A stretch of DNA of 64,000 bases from Paenibacillus harenae (GCF_030812415.1 NZ_JAUSST010000007.1:1-64000), one strand, 5' to 3'; shown: positions 7,102-14,463, counted from the first letter of the stretch. Notes: a model not told the origin generated them from the letters alone. Program-made: numbers and translations.

Positions 7102-7692
7102 CTATGAAACACTAATCTCTCTTTTACTTAATTTTTTAAATGCAGAGTAATACTGATCGGACATAATAAAACTTAATATTTTTTCGGCACACTCTGTTGG
7201 ACTCAACTCTTCAGTATTTACTTCAAGGTCATATTCATTAAAAGAATATATTTTGTCGTACTGGGAATTTGCTAGTCCAATCTCTCGATCTCCTCTGATT
7301 TGCTCTCTTCTTGTGAGTTCTTCTTTCGAGCATATTACACCTACAAATAATGTAGGATAATCAAAAAGTACATCAAGATAATCATTAAACCGCTTGTCAT
7401 TGTCGATTACGGTATCGACGATTACATTCAAACCCATTTCTGAAAACAATTTAATTGTTGCATAGTATACTGAGACTATGGGATCAAAAATTATTTGTCC
7501 GATATTATCCACTTCTTTTGTAGGTTCAATATCTGGAAATTTATTATTAATAAAATCAAAGTAATTACGAAAAAAATCATCTATGGATAAATGATGAAAA
7601 GGAATCTCTTTCTGATTTTTTAGTTCCATAGAAATACTAGTCTTTCCTGAACTTGAAGTTCCGTTCAAAAACACAATAAGTCCTTGCTTCAA
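7102..7692 (-). CDS. Chloramphenicol phosphotransferase-like kinase (196 aa)
   Basis: Walker A motif FLNGTSSSGKTSIS at the N-terminus and the early acidic pair HHLSIDDFF (the position of the catalytic Asp in chloramphenicol 3-O-phosphotransferase) place it in the CPT/AAA_33 P-loop kinase family. DREIGLANSQ is the R-rich lid region (RGDREIGLANSQYDKIYSFN in context). It probably phosphorylates a small molecule; whether chloramphenicol is the substrate cannot be told. The start is TTG 7692 with GAGGGTG seven bases upstream. The C-terminal helix is extended (YSAFKKLSKREISVS). It is a single-gene unit whose DNA is AT-rich compared with its neighbours, suggesting separate origin. Confidence 0.8.
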   Translation of the reverse strand: MKQGLIVFLNGTSSSGKTSISMELKNQKEIPFHHLSIDDFFRNYFDFINNKFPDIEPTKEVDNIGQIIFDPIVSVYYATIKLFSEMGLNVIVDTVIDNDKRFNDYLDVLFDYPTLFVGVICSKEELTRREQIRGDREIGLANSQYDKIYSFNEYDLEVNTEELSPTECAEKILSFIMSDQYYSAFKKLSKREISVS

Positions 7693-7793
7693 ACGAATTC
7701 ACCCTCACATATAAGATTAGCGTATCATTCAGACAACGTTATATACACAACGTTCATTAAATTATCCAACTGATAAAATATTCGAGAACCGAT

Positions 7794-7888
7794 TAAACTA
7801 TCCTGCCAGTTAGGTGAGAAAAAGGCAGCCATTATGTCGGCTGCCATTTTTTCGTTTTCATTGAGCTATCGTCTCCCGTTAGCTTAAC
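7794..7888 (-). repeat. Cassette-type site (full)
   Basis: Arm 1 AAACTATCCTGCCAGTTAGG; hairpin GGCAGCCattatgtcGGCTGCC (7823-7844); arm 2 TTGAGCTATCGTCTCCCGTT. Arm 2 is the left edge of duplicated unit copy B. Confidence 0.85.
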
Positions 7889-8311
7889 ATGCAGATGCCG
7901 CGTGTCCGTGAGGATGGGTAAAATGAGTGAATATTTACAAAGTAGCATTTGGTAGCCTATGATTTAAATATTCGTCCAATGGGAAATTGCATCGGATTCC
8001 AGCGTGCGTCTATTGGAGGACCGACTACGCAGCAATGCAATCAAGCTGAAGGAGATGAACAAAGGTGAAGAATAGATTTGAATTTACTGCGGTCGTCTTA
8101 ATAGGGAATGGTGAATTAACAGACGACTTTACCATCGAAATCGCCAAAATGGCTGACCGTTTAACCACACAGCTGGAGATCGCAAAGAAAGCGCTCCAAA
8201 CTATTGCGAAGAGCTCAGCGCAAAACAACGAGGCAGCTAAGACAATTGCCGCAGAAGCTCTAAAATCGATTGTGGAGTAGATGCCCGGCTGCATTGAACT
8301 ATCGTTCCCCG
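7879..8311 (+). repeat. Duplicated cassette unit, copy B
   Basis: Second copy of the segment at 166-597, one base longer (an extra A in GAGGATGGG). Base substitutions are spread over the unit. The outside flanks are unrelated to those of copy A except for the shared arm sequences, so both edges lie in arms. Confidence 0.85.
8065..8280 (+). CDS. Small conserved protein of the duplicated unit, copy B (71 aa)
   Basis: Same frame, GTG start and AAGGAG as copy A. Three residues differ (L18, E25, L44). The reading frame is intact in both copies, although every substitution within the ORF changes an amino acid, which suggests that the protein tolerates change or is under weak selection. Function unknown. 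The stop is 14 bases before arm 2 (8294-8320). Confidence 0.65.
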   Translation: MKNRFEFTAVVLIGNGELTDDFTIEIAKMADRLTTQLEIAKKALQTIAKSSAQNNEAAKTIAAEALKSIVE

Positions 8312-8320
8312 TTAGCGTAA
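8294..8320 (-). repeat. Cassette-type arm 2 (half site)
   Basis: TTGAACTATCGTTCCCCGTT plus AGCGTAA. It is the right edge of unit copy B and lies 20 bp behind the stop of the DHFR-like gene. Confidence 0.75.
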
Positions 8321-8340
8321 TCTATTTTAGGAGACAAAGG

Positions 8341-8916
8341 TCATCTAACCGACTGGTAAACGAGACCTATGGCTCCAGAATCAAAGGTCTTGTTTTCGAT
8401 AAGTTTAAGATTGACCTTCTCCTTGAGACCTTGGAATAACGGCAATCCGTTGCCGATCAGGACGGGAGAAACCGTAATTTTATACTCATCGATTAAATTA
8501 AGCTGCATAAGGTGGTGTGCGATCCTAGGACTGCCGAGGATGACCATATCCTTGCCTGGCTGCTGTTTGAGGTTCTTGATCTCTTCCTCGACATCTTCTT
8601 TCACCAGTCTGGAATTGTTCCATTCGACTTTGTCCAGCGTCGTGGAAAAAACGATTTTTGCTGTCTTATCGATCCACTCGGCATGATTCCGTTCATGCTG
8701 CGAAGCTGATGGGTTCGAAGGCACAGATGGCCAATAACCGTGCATTAATTGATAAGTCCCTCGTCCCCAAATGACGGTGTCGGCAGTACTTAGAATTTCT
8801 TTCGCGTATTTCTCTAAATCACCATCGTAGGAAATCCAGCCAATGTCCATTGCACCGTTTGGCCCTTCTACAAAACCGTCAAGCGATGCGTGCAAAAATA
8901 GAACGAGTTTTCTCAT
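8341..8916 (-). CDS. Dihydrofolate reductase-like protein (RibD_C/YwjB family, 191 aa)
   Basis: MRKLVLFLHASLDGFVEGPN is the typical start of the DHFR-like/RibD C-terminal-domain family, followed by DTVIWGRGTYQLMHGYW and KQQPGKDMVILGSPRIAHHL (the NADPH-binding G-S/G-x-x motif) and the C-terminal EYKITVSPVLIGNGLPLFQG. These proteins are NAD(P)H-dependent reductases of mostly unknown substrate, distinct from FolA. The start ATG 8916 has AGGAG eight bases upstream; the longer frame to 8937 begins before this RBS. Such genes are frequent in accessory regions. The full-length fold appears intact. Confidence 0.85.
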   Translation of the reverse strand: MRKLVLFLHASLDGFVEGPNGAMDIGWISYDGDLEKYAKEILSTADTVIWGRGTYQLMHGYWPSVPSNPSASQHERNHAEWIDKTAKIVFSTTLDKVEWNNSRLVKEDVEEEIKNLKQQPGKDMVILGSPRIAHHLMQLNLIDEYKITVSPVLIGNGLPLFQGLKEKVNLKLIENKTFDSGAIGLVYQSVR

Positions 8917-8999
8917 TTTTAGTGCTCCTTTGTTCATGAGGGATGTCTACATTAGTTGCATTTTAGCACATTTCAGCTTGGATTGTTTCCTATGGATTG

Positions 9000-9027
9000 C
9001 TAAGTTAAACTCCCGTTAGCTTCATGC
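9000..9027 (-). repeat. Cassette-type arm (degenerate)
   Basis: TAAGTTAAACTCCCGTTAGC followed by TTCATGCC. The arm is contracted in the middle and has no adjoining hairpin except the palindrome 50 bp on. Confidence 0.5.
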
Positions 9028-9067
9028 CTGCCAGTACAGATGTACAAAATTTCTTGTTTTGTGAAGA

Positions 9068-9103
9068 TGTAAAAGGAAAAAGGAGCTGCCGCGGCAGCTC
9101 CTT
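9068..9103 (-). terminator. Rho-independent terminator of the 9164-9322 gene
   Basis: The perfect palindrome AAGGAGCTGCCG/CGGCAGCTCCTT (9080-9103) is followed on the minus strand by TTTTTCCTTTT. The stem contains the same CTGCCG/CGGCAG core as the cassette-site hairpins. Confidence 0.7.
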
Positions 9104-9163
9104 CATCGGTTATGGATGTCGAAAGTAGTAAATTGTATTGTTACACATTATCCTTGAGACGTT

Positions 9164-9322
9164 TTATGCTTGATCAAGTACTCCCGTTGTCTCTTGAGAT
9201 GCCATTTGTTTTTGCGCTTTAGTTACTTGATTGCGTTCGTGGTTGAATTCGTTTGATTCACTGTATTTAGCAGGAACTTCTTTGGTCTGATCTACTTTCC
9301 CTATAGCTTGCGACTTAGTCAT
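9164..9322 (-). CDS. Small hydrophilic protein (52 aa)
   Basis: ATG 9322 with AAGGAGAT five to ten bases upstream opens MTKSQAIGKVDQTKEVPAKY then SESNEFNHERNQVTKAQKQM and ASQETTGVLDQA. The protein is very hydrophilic, Gln/Lys/Glu-rich, without aromatic core, so it is probably disordered. It is not a recognisable SASP. It is followed by a good terminator and preceded by a 39-codon acidic ORF on the same strand, possibly co-transcribed. Confidence 0.65.
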   Translation of the reverse strand: MTKSQAIGKVDQTKEVPAKYSESNEFNHERNQVTKAQKQMASQETTGVLDQA

Positions 9323-9385
9323 GTTTATCTCCTTCGCAATCAAATTCCAAAAGGCCCATGAAATGAAAATCATCTTAGTGTGCTA

Positions 9386-9505
9386 CTAGGTACAGACTTG
9401 AGTATCCACGTCATCCGGGTGCGGAGTCGATTGTTCAAACTCTGGGAATTCCCTCTCCTCTATTTCAGGGATGTCAGGCTGTGGAATTTCACGAATATCA
9501 TCCAT
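9386..9505 (-). CDS. Small acidic proline-rich protein (39 aa)
   Basis: ATG 9505 stands eight bases after a perfect GGAGGA on the minus strand. The product MDDIREIPQPDIPEIEEREF then PEFEQSTPHPDDVDTQVCT is acidic and Pro-rich with no hydrophobic core. Its RBS is among the best in the region, which argues for a real short gene. The next gene (9164-9322) begins 63 bases downstream on the same strand. Function unknown. Confidence 0.55.
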   Translation of the reverse strand: MDDIREIPQPDIPEIEEREFPEFEQSTPHPDDVDTQVCT

Positions 9506-9639
9506 TTTCTTATTCCTCCGTATTTACATCTTTTCTGTAACGCTTGGCCTATATATTGTTTGTGAATTTTCCAATTATATACGTACGATCGTACTACGCA
9601 AGAGTGATGTGGCTGCCGGCCAAAAAAATCGGCTATGAT

Positions 9640-9766
9640 AACATGTTCTTGTCCTAATATGGCTTCGGATATATGTTCTTGTCTTTCGCTTTTGACAAGA
9701 ACATATATCCGCAAAATGAAAAAGCCGCGCAGCGCACAGCTCTCTATGCATATATGTTCTTGTCCT
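9640..9766. repeat. Cluster of four ATGTTCTTGTC elements including a perfect 17-bp inverted repeat
   Basis: GGATATATGTTCTTGTC (9667-9683) and GACAAGAACATATATCC (9694-9710) form a perfect hairpin with a 10-base loop. Further direct copies sit at 9640-9655 (ACATGTTCTTGTCC) and 9748-9765 (CATATATGTTCTTGTCC). Nothing like it is seen elsewhere in the window. It may be a multiple operator, or the remnant of a small mobile element. Confidence 0.7.
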
Positions 9767-9776
9767 CCAACATTCA

Positions 9777-9804
9777 TTGAACTATCGTTCTCCGTTAGCT
9801 TAAA
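9777..9804 (-). repeat. Cassette-type arm 2 (half site)
   Basis: TTGAACTATCGTTCTCCGTT plus AGCTTAA, 18 bases behind the stop of the EVE gene. Confidence 0.75.
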
Positions 9805-9822
9805 GATATATTTTCACCCACG

Positions 9823-10347
9823 CTACCATTGGAGGGCGCCGTTCTCATCGAAGAACCCGCCGGTTGGTCCATCCTTAAGGAACTGGAAATTATGTTGGAA
9901 GTCTTCCGTATCGCCAAGCATTGAACCAGCGATTGTCAGAAAATCTTCGATTCCGATCTCGAAATGGCCATATCGGAAATTATACCCCCAATTGCGATTG
10001 CCACTTGTGAAGGTAAGCTGTTCCAATAAATCGGCAATCTTTACTTCTCGACATGGGACGTAGTTGATATCCCGACGGAATGGCACAAAAGATTCGAACA
10101 TCCGATATTCGTAGACGCTGTCATCCGCAACCTGTCCAATGGCGGTAATGGATTGGAGCGACTTCCCTTTCGACATGTCCGTCCGTGGAGAGTAGTATAT
10201 TAGCCAATCACCAGGACACATCCGACGTAGGGGTGCAGCTTCGCCATGACAGAGCTGCGCGAATCCACCCTGTACAGCTCGTTGTACATGTGAAGCAGCT
10301 ACAACGCCAATCCAGTAACGGCTTTGCTGGCTTATTTCATTCGGCAT
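9823..10347 (-). CDS. EVE/PUA-like domain protein (UPF0310-type, 174 aa)
   Basis: The sequence RYWIGVVAASHVQRAVQGGF, then PGDWLIYYSPRT and SITAIGQVADDSVYEYRMFE with PFRRDINYVPC, is the EVE-domain pattern (PUA-like fold, recognises modified bases or nucleotides in several proteins). It lies almost throughout the chain and is of normal length. ATG 10347 has GGGACGGAAG immediately upstream. It is the third gene of a compact operon (WYL regulator, DinB, EVE) running 11920 to 9823; the gap to the DinB stop is 14 bp. The operon ends at a cassette-type arm. Confidence 0.82.
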   Translation of the reverse strand: MPNEISQQSRYWIGVVAASHVQRAVQGGFAQLCHGEAAPLRRMCPGDWLIYYSPRTDMSKGKSLQSITAIGQVADDSVYEYRMFESFVPFRRDINYVPCREVKIADLLEQLTFTSGNRNWGYNFRYGHFEIGIEDFLTIAGSMLGDTEDFQHNFQFLKDGPTGGFFDENGALQW

Positions 10348-10361
10348 CTTCCGTCCCTTTC

Positions 10362-10904
10362 TTATTGGCAATTTTCTAAAAAATTTTGTAAACGTTCCAG
10401 TTGCAATAGATGATGCCTATAATGCATTTCTACCAGCAAAAACCACTCTGTAGCGTTTAACGCGCCGAAACCTGGATGAAGGATTTTATTCCCTTCCACC
10501 GCCTGACTCAAAGCGATTTCAGTACGTTTCATCCGTTCCACTACGCCACGAAGTCCTTCTATCAGCTGCTCCTTACACTCCGGCTGCTGCGGTGTGTACT
10601 GTGGTGAAGCCGGGACCCGTATCCGAATGGGCGGAAAACTTCCAAGCTCAAACGCGGCCTTGCCATTCTCCGTTTTTTCCCCCGTGCTCCTAAGCACAGC
10701 TTCGCTTCCCGCCAAACATTGGTCAACATTACGCAGATGCATGAATTGAGCCGACTGAATCAAATGCATATACATTTGCCCAATCGACCATTCCTCCTCG
10801 TTCGGCTTTGCATGTAGTTGCTCCATATCGAGGTTTTCCAGTTCAACTAAATACCGTCCAACCGTCGCTTCAAACGCCTGCAATGCTTCTGCTGTACTTC
10901 TCAT
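10362..10904 (-). CDS. DinB-family protein (180 aa)
   Basis: A four-helix-bundle DinB-like protein: STAEALQAFEATVGRYLVEL, then EEEWSIGQMYMHLIQSAQFM (first metal-ligand His region), MKRTEIALSQAVEGN, and WFLLVEMHYRHHLLQLERLQ (HxxHxxQ-like pair of His). DinB/YfiT-type proteins are metal-dependent thiol transferases or of unknown function, often damage-inducible. The start ATG 10904 is preferred over an in-frame ATG at 10922 because GAGGAG lies between them. It is second in the operon after the WYL regulator. Confidence 0.85.
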   Translation of the reverse strand: MRSTAEALQAFEATVGRYLVELENLDMEQLHAKPNEEEWSIGQMYMHLIQSAQFMHLRNVDQCLAGSEAVLRSTGEKTENGKAAFELGSFPPIRIRVPASPQYTPQQPECKEQLIEGLRGVVERMKRTEIALSQAVEGNKILHPGFGALNATEWFLLVEMHYRHHLLQLERLQNFLENCQ

Positions 10905-10972
10905 ATAAACAACACTCCTCATTCATCCTGGGTATAATCCCAGTATAAAAAAACGCTCCTGACAACAGCATG

Positions 10973-11920
10973 TCAGTAGCGTTTTAAAATTTTTTCGGCC
11001 TCTTCCCGAATCCGGCAGCGTAAAGACTTCGGTTCCACAACCTCGACGTCTCCTCCCCAACTAAGGATAAGATGCAGCAATTCCTCCGGCGTTCGAACGC
11101 GAAAGTGGAACCAAACACCGTCTATCCGCTCCTCGACCGCTTCCATATAAAAATTACCGGTCTCGACGATTTTATCGGCTATTTCTGGATTGGCCCGAAT
11201 CAGCACGCGTTCGTTGCGGTCATCTGGCGGACGGTAATGGCTCAAGTTAAAGCCATACGGCATAACAAAGTACTTATCCAACACGACTAGCTCAGTCATT
11301 CGCGACAAGCGGAAATGGCGGATATCCTGCCGCAGGTCGCAGCGTCCGATCAAGATCCAATTGCCCTGAACGAGCGCCAGTCCGTACGGATCGACCTCAC
11401 GCATACTCTTCCTATTGCCGTCCGATTCCGGCATTTTTTTCTGGTACGAAATCTTTATTTTTCGCCGCTCCAAAATCGCCCGCCGCACTTGTCCGAGATA
11501 GTCTTTTTCCTTCAAGCCAGTTAACGGTTCACTAGCGTGAAGAAGCCGCATGGTTTCCCGAACGCGTGCCGATTCATCTCGCACTGGCTCCGGCAGAATA
11601 GCTTCAATCTTGCGTCTGGCAGCCTGAGCCACAGTTCCGTAATTACCATCCAACCTATGTTCGATAAAATCTGTTCCCATAAGCAAGGCCACGGTCTCTT
11701 CCGCCGAAAAACTGACCGGCGGCAGGAAATATCCATCGATCAGGGAATAGCCCTGACCGGGAGCTCCCAATATTGGGACCCCCATTTCGCTCAGGGCTTG
11801 AATGTCTCGATATATCGTCCGCACGCTCGTCTCAAATAAAGAAGCCATATCTTCCGCTCTCAATACCTTGCTCCGTTGTAGTTCAAGCATTATGGCAAGC
11901 TGCCGGTCGGTTTTATTCAT
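10973..11920 (-). CDS. YafY/WYL-domain transcriptional regulator (315 aa)
   Basis: N-terminal DeoR-like HTH_11 (MNKTDRQLAIMLELQRSKVL then VRTIYRDIQALSEMGVPILG, residues 1-60) followed by a WYL domain (RKIKISYQKKMPES, VDPYGLALVQGNWILIGRCD, then HFRLSRMTELVVLDKYF) and a C-terminal WCX region (WFHFRVRTPEELLHLILSWG). It is a ligand-responsive repressor/activator probably controlling the DinB and EVE genes downstream. ATG 11920 is seven bases after GGGGGGAAAG. It starts its operon, and the site at 11978 lies just upstream of it. Confidence 0.88.
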   Translation of the reverse strand: MNKTDRQLAIMLELQRSKVLRAEDMASLFETSVRTIYRDIQALSEMGVPILGAPGQGYSLIDGYFLPPVSFSAEETVALLMGTDFIEHRLDGNYGTVAQAARRKIEAILPEPVRDESARVRETMRLLHASEPLTGLKEKDYLGQVRRAILERRKIKISYQKKMPESDGNRKSMREVDPYGLALVQGNWILIGRCDLRQDIRHFRLSRMTELVVLDKYFVMPYGFNLSHYRPPDDRNERVLIRANPEIADKIVETGNFYMEAVEERIDGVWFHFRVRTPEELLHLILSWGGDVEVVEPKSLRCRIREEAEKILKRY

Positions 11921-11977
11921 TTTCTTTCCCCCCGCTGATCCATCATCCAGGTCCATTTAATATCAATATCCTATATT

Positions 11978-12078
11978 GGAACTATCCTGCCCGATCAATT
12001 AAAAAGGACGCTCCCGCGCCTTCGCTTGGGCTACATCCTCCTCATTATATTCCATTTCCAATTACCAATTAAAGAACG
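11978..12078 (-). repeat. Cassette-type arm 1 with a second hairpin class
   Basis: GAACTATCCTGCCCGATCAA is followed by GGACGCTCCCGCGCC and TTCGCTTGGGCTACATCC instead of the GGCTGCCG hairpin, then a tail ending AATTAAAGAACGTA. The same hairpin plus tail recurs at 43639-43750, and the hairpin alone recurs inverted at 59573-59628. In all three it is joined to an arm. Confidence 0.7.
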
Positions 12079-12231
12079 TACGCGGGTAGCATGTAATGCT
12101 TAAACAGGGGACATATCTTAACCTAAGCACTAAGAAAACACTTTGTTTTACAGTCTCATTCTTAATTTTCTTTGGACAATTAGCCGTGAAGCGTTCAGCA
12201 TGGAGCGTCTTACTATGAAAAGAAAATAAAG
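12079..12231. other. Intergenic stretch without recognisable gene
   Basis: No convincing RBS-start pair or conserved motif was found on either strand between the class II site and the next cassette-type site. Short open frames here have poor coding character. Confidence 0.5.
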
Positions 12232-12292
12232 TAGCTGCCGATAAATTCGGCAGCCTGTTGTCATTGTGCTATCGTTCTCCGTTAAAGGAACG
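12232..12292 (-). repeat. Cassette-type site, hairpin plus arm 2
   Basis: AGCTGCCGATaaATTCGGCAGC followed by GTGCTATCGTTCTCCGTTAA. Arm 1 is absent or replaced by GAAAATAAAGT. Confidence 0.65.
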
Positions 12293-12385
12293 ATGGGTTG
12301 GAATTTTAGTATCGTATTTCCTGTTCTACACAAGTCTCTTTTTAACAAAACCTCTGATAATTTCATTGTCACATTGAGCAAGTAA

Positions 12386-12622
12386 CTCTAACTTTCTAAC
12401 TTTAACAGTGCAGCTGCATACAAGCTTTCAATACTTTCTGGAGATTTTAATTTTTGTAGATTTCTTGCGATATCCTCATGTCGAGTGTGCAAGTGCTCTT
12501 TCTAATAACTTTATTATTTTCTGCTCAGGAAACTCACTCATAAAGAATTCATTTCTAAATTTATCTTCAGAAATGTTGCTGTTCCAAAGTTTGATTACTA
12601 AATTTCTTTCAAGCTCTGTCAT
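12386..12622 (-). pseudogene. HEAT-repeat-like protein gene, frameshifted
   Basis: ATG 12622, preceded by GGTGGGGG, opens MTELERNLVIKLWNSNISED then KFRNEFFMSEFPEQKIIKLL and ERALAHS. A one-base shift is then needed to continue as RHEDIARNLQKLKSPESIES followed by LYAAALLKLES. The second part (HEDI..L..LK.P.S...LY.A) is typical of short HEAT-repeat proteins of Bacilli, which normally continue for several more repeats. Downstream only scraps of the frame remain before the site at 12232-12292. The gene is therefore broken by at least one frameshift. Confidence 0.6.
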
Positions 12623-12683
12623 TTCTTTACCCCCACCTAATCTCCTAAGCATCTTTTATGACTTATTCTTCTACAATGGCACT

Positions 12684-12711
12684 GCGTTAACCTGCCCGTT
12701 AGTTTAACACG
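12684..12711 (-). repeat. Cassette-type arm 1 (half site)
   Basis: GTTAACCTGCCCGTTAGTTT followed by AACACG, without hairpin. It lies 5' of the HEAT-like pseudogene. Confidence 0.65.
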
Positions 12712-12831
12712 TAGGTTTAATTAATGTTATAATTCCAAGGATAGTGATTGCGGAGGATGGGTGAATATAGTCATTTCAGAACGCCTAAAGAAAAGGCTAT
12801 GTTAAATCTTAGTGTTGTTTTATGACCGAAA

Positions 12832-12862
12832 GAAAACCGCCCTTTAGGGGGCGGTCAGTTGA
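12832..12862 (-). terminator. Rho-independent terminator of the 12864-13250 lipoprotein gene
   Basis: ACCGCCC/GGGCGGT stem with a TTTTC tract on the minus strand, immediately 3' of the lipoprotein stop. This gene thus has a conventional terminator rather than a cassette-type site. Confidence 0.75.
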
Positions 12863-12863
12863 A

Positions 12864-13250
12864 TTATCGTTTTTTATTCAACATGTTTTGAATGTCTTGG
12901 TAGTCTTCTTCACTTATTATCCCATAACCTCCAAAGTTAAAGTCGAGGTATTCACCATTTTCATATTCATATCTGAATATATATAATCCAGAACCAATGT
13001 CCTTGGTGTCTCCTAACGCATATATAATTTCTTTGTATGTCATATCTTTCGTTATTTGACTCAACTGAGACGAAGTTACTTTTCTATTTCCATTTGTTAA
13101 TCCCAGTATTTCAATATTATTTTCTTTACCGACTGTATTTTCTTCTTTAACAATCGAACCCTCTGACTGGCTGTCATTGCTAGTACATCCAGATAGAACA
13201 GTCATACAAGTCACAAAAACTAAAAATAGAATATTCATGCGGAAATTCAT
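12864..13250 (-). CDS. Small lipoprotein (128 aa)
   Basis: Signal peptide MNFRMNILFLVFVTCMTVLS with lipobox LSGC (Cys22), then a Ser/Glu-rich linker and a compact C-terminal domain. That domain (KDMTYKEIIYALGDTKDIGS, then YIFRYEYENGEYLDFNFGGY) resembles SmpA/OmlA-type or BLIP-like small domains, where a helix with 'MTY.EI...LG' is followed by beta strands. It is anchored to the outer face of the membrane. ATG 13250 has GGGGGA seven bases upstream. Function unknown. Confidence 0.75.
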   Translation of the reverse strand: MNFRMNILFLVFVTCMTVLSGCTSNDSQSEGSIVKEENTVGKENNIEILGLTNGNRKVTSSQLSQITKDMTYKEIIYALGDTKDIGSGLYIFRYEYENGEYLDFNFGGYGIISEEDYQDIQNMLNKKR

Positions 13251-13356
13251 TGCACATCCCCCTTCTTTTATTCTGATTACCTTTTATACGACGCATTTTT
13301 CTTATAGTTGCATGTTCCTAAATAGGGAATTAATGGTAAAGCATGTTGAATGGTAT

Positions 13357-13374
13357 CTAACTATTCTGCCCGTT
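13357..13374 (-). repeat. Cassette-type arm 1 interrupted by an IS110 remnant
   Basis: CTAACTATTCTGCCCGTT matches the first 18 bases of arm 1 and then changes abruptly to transposase coding sequence (CCCCTGTTCG). The break is at the arm core. Confidence 0.7.
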
Positions 13375-13871
13375 CCCCTGTTCGTTTTCATCCCGAAGCT
13401 TACGAGGAACTGCGTATTCTAATGGCAAACCGAGAAACGGTTACCAAGCGCCTCAACGCTGCGGTTAACCAGATTCATCGCTGGGTAGACATTGTTTTCC
13501 CTGAACTTCGTCAGGTCTTTAAAATCCTTACCTGCACCAGTGCTATCGCTACACTCAGACTCTTTCCTTTACCGAAAGAGATCAGTCGGTTAAACATAGA
13601 ACAGGTTCTTGATGGTTGGAAGCAATTTGTGAAGCGTCATGCTGGAGTTAAACGCGCTGAACTACTCATTTCACTTGCAAAATCCAGTGTGGGCACCACT
13701 CAGGCACTCCACGCTTACAAGCTTCATCTTGGGCAATTGCTCGAAGAATTTGACCTGGCCCAACGCCAGCTTGAACAAATTAAACACGAGCTCCAACTCA
13801 TTCTTGAGCGTATTCCTTATGCACAGAAGCTGCTTGAAATACGAGCCCACAAGCAGCATAAAACCAATTAA
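13375..13871 (+). pseudogene. IS110-family transposase, internal fragment
   Basis: The frame VRFHPEAYEELRILMANRET then VTKRLNAAVNQIHRWVDIVF and PELRQVFKILTCTSAIATLR is the middle segment of IS110-family transposases, between the N-terminal DEDD domain and the C-terminal Transposase_20 domain. Both catalytic ends are missing (about 165 of ~400 residues remain). The frame ends with a stop at 13871. It is a dead copy. IS110 enzymes use a structured RNA to choose targets (established for IS110 members); no intact RNA-encoding end can be defined here. Confidence 0.75.
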
Positions 13872-13881
13872 TCCTCATCAG

Positions 13882-14003
13882 CTCATGTATTCGCAGGATG
13901 ACAAGAAGCACGGAGTATCGGGAGATGTTACGCAAAAGGGCTCGGCCCCACATTTCTTCATCTCTCACAATTACACGAGGGTGAAATCCTGCGAATTCAT
14001 GAG
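13882..14003. repeat. 18-bp inverted repeat flanking a 86-bp core downstream of the IS110 fragment
   Basis: CTCATGTATTCGCAGGAT (13882-13899) and ATCCTGCGAATTCATGAG (13986-14003) match at 17 of 18 positions as an inverted repeat. The position directly behind the transposase fragment suggests insertion-sequence end sequence. A variant arm (CATTTCGAGGGAGCGTAACG, 14024-14043) follows. Confidence 0.6.
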
Positions 14004-14023
14004 TCTGGGTTAGGAAACTGAAT

Positions 14024-14045
14024 CATTTCGAGGGAGCGTAACGAT
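14024..14045 (-). repeat. Variant cassette-type arm right of the IS remnant
   Basis: CATTTCGAGGGAGCGTAACG has the same 'GGGAGC.TAACG' variant core as 19090-19108 and 27884-27900. With 13357-13374 it brackets the IS110 remnant. Confidence 0.5.
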
Positions 14046-14209
14046 GTGTTGTTGAATTATAAACTTTAATCATTAAAACTATTTTCATAAATACCAAGGA
14101 ACTTAGATACATTACACCTTATTGTTTAACCATTTCATCTTTAGACTCAAGTTGGCCAGCAAATTTCTTATAGTCTCTATAATTCTCATTACTAATAGGC
14201 ACCCGCGCT

Positions 14210-14368
14210 TCAAATGCAGCGCAAAAAGACTTGCGCAAACGAATTGCGATGACGAAGGGCGATTGCGGCCAGCTCCGGATGCTCCAGCCGGATACAGCTG
14301 TGCGTTAGCAAGACCGACTTGGCATCCGAGGATAAGAGCTCTAGCTTGAGTTTAACCCCACAATTCAT
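14210..14368 (-). CDS. Possible gene fragment (52 codons), GC-rich
   Basis: A minus-strand frame from ATG 14368 reads MNCGVKLKLELLSSDAKSVL then LTHSCIRLEHPELAAIALRH and RNSFAQVFLRCI, ending at TGA. Base composition and third-position GC are clearly coding-like and higher than in its surroundings, but there is no RBS and no family is recognised. It may be the debris of a foreign or insertion-sequence gene next to the IS110 remnant. Confidence 0.3.
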   Translation of the reverse strand: MNCGVKLKLELLSSDAKSVLLTHSCIRLEHPELAAIALRHRNSFAQVFLRCI

Positions 14369-14387
14369 GAAGCGTTGCAGCTTAAAG

Positions 14388-14428
14388 CGAAAGCCCTCTT
14401 ACGTTCTTGCATACTGAAGAGGGCTTTT
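14388..14428. terminator. Hairpin, possible terminator
   Basis: AAAGCCCTCTT (14390-14400) pairs perfectly with AAGAGGGCTTT (14417-14427). It lies just 3' of the minus-strand membrane protein gene (stop 14464). Confidence 0.5.
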
Positions 14429-14463
14429 ACAAGGAGTGATGAAGCTTTACCGTTATGCAGATA

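Noticed and set aside
12148..12381. Open frame downstream of the HEAT-like pseudogene
   Set aside because: It is the decayed tail of that gene read in another frame plus site sequence.
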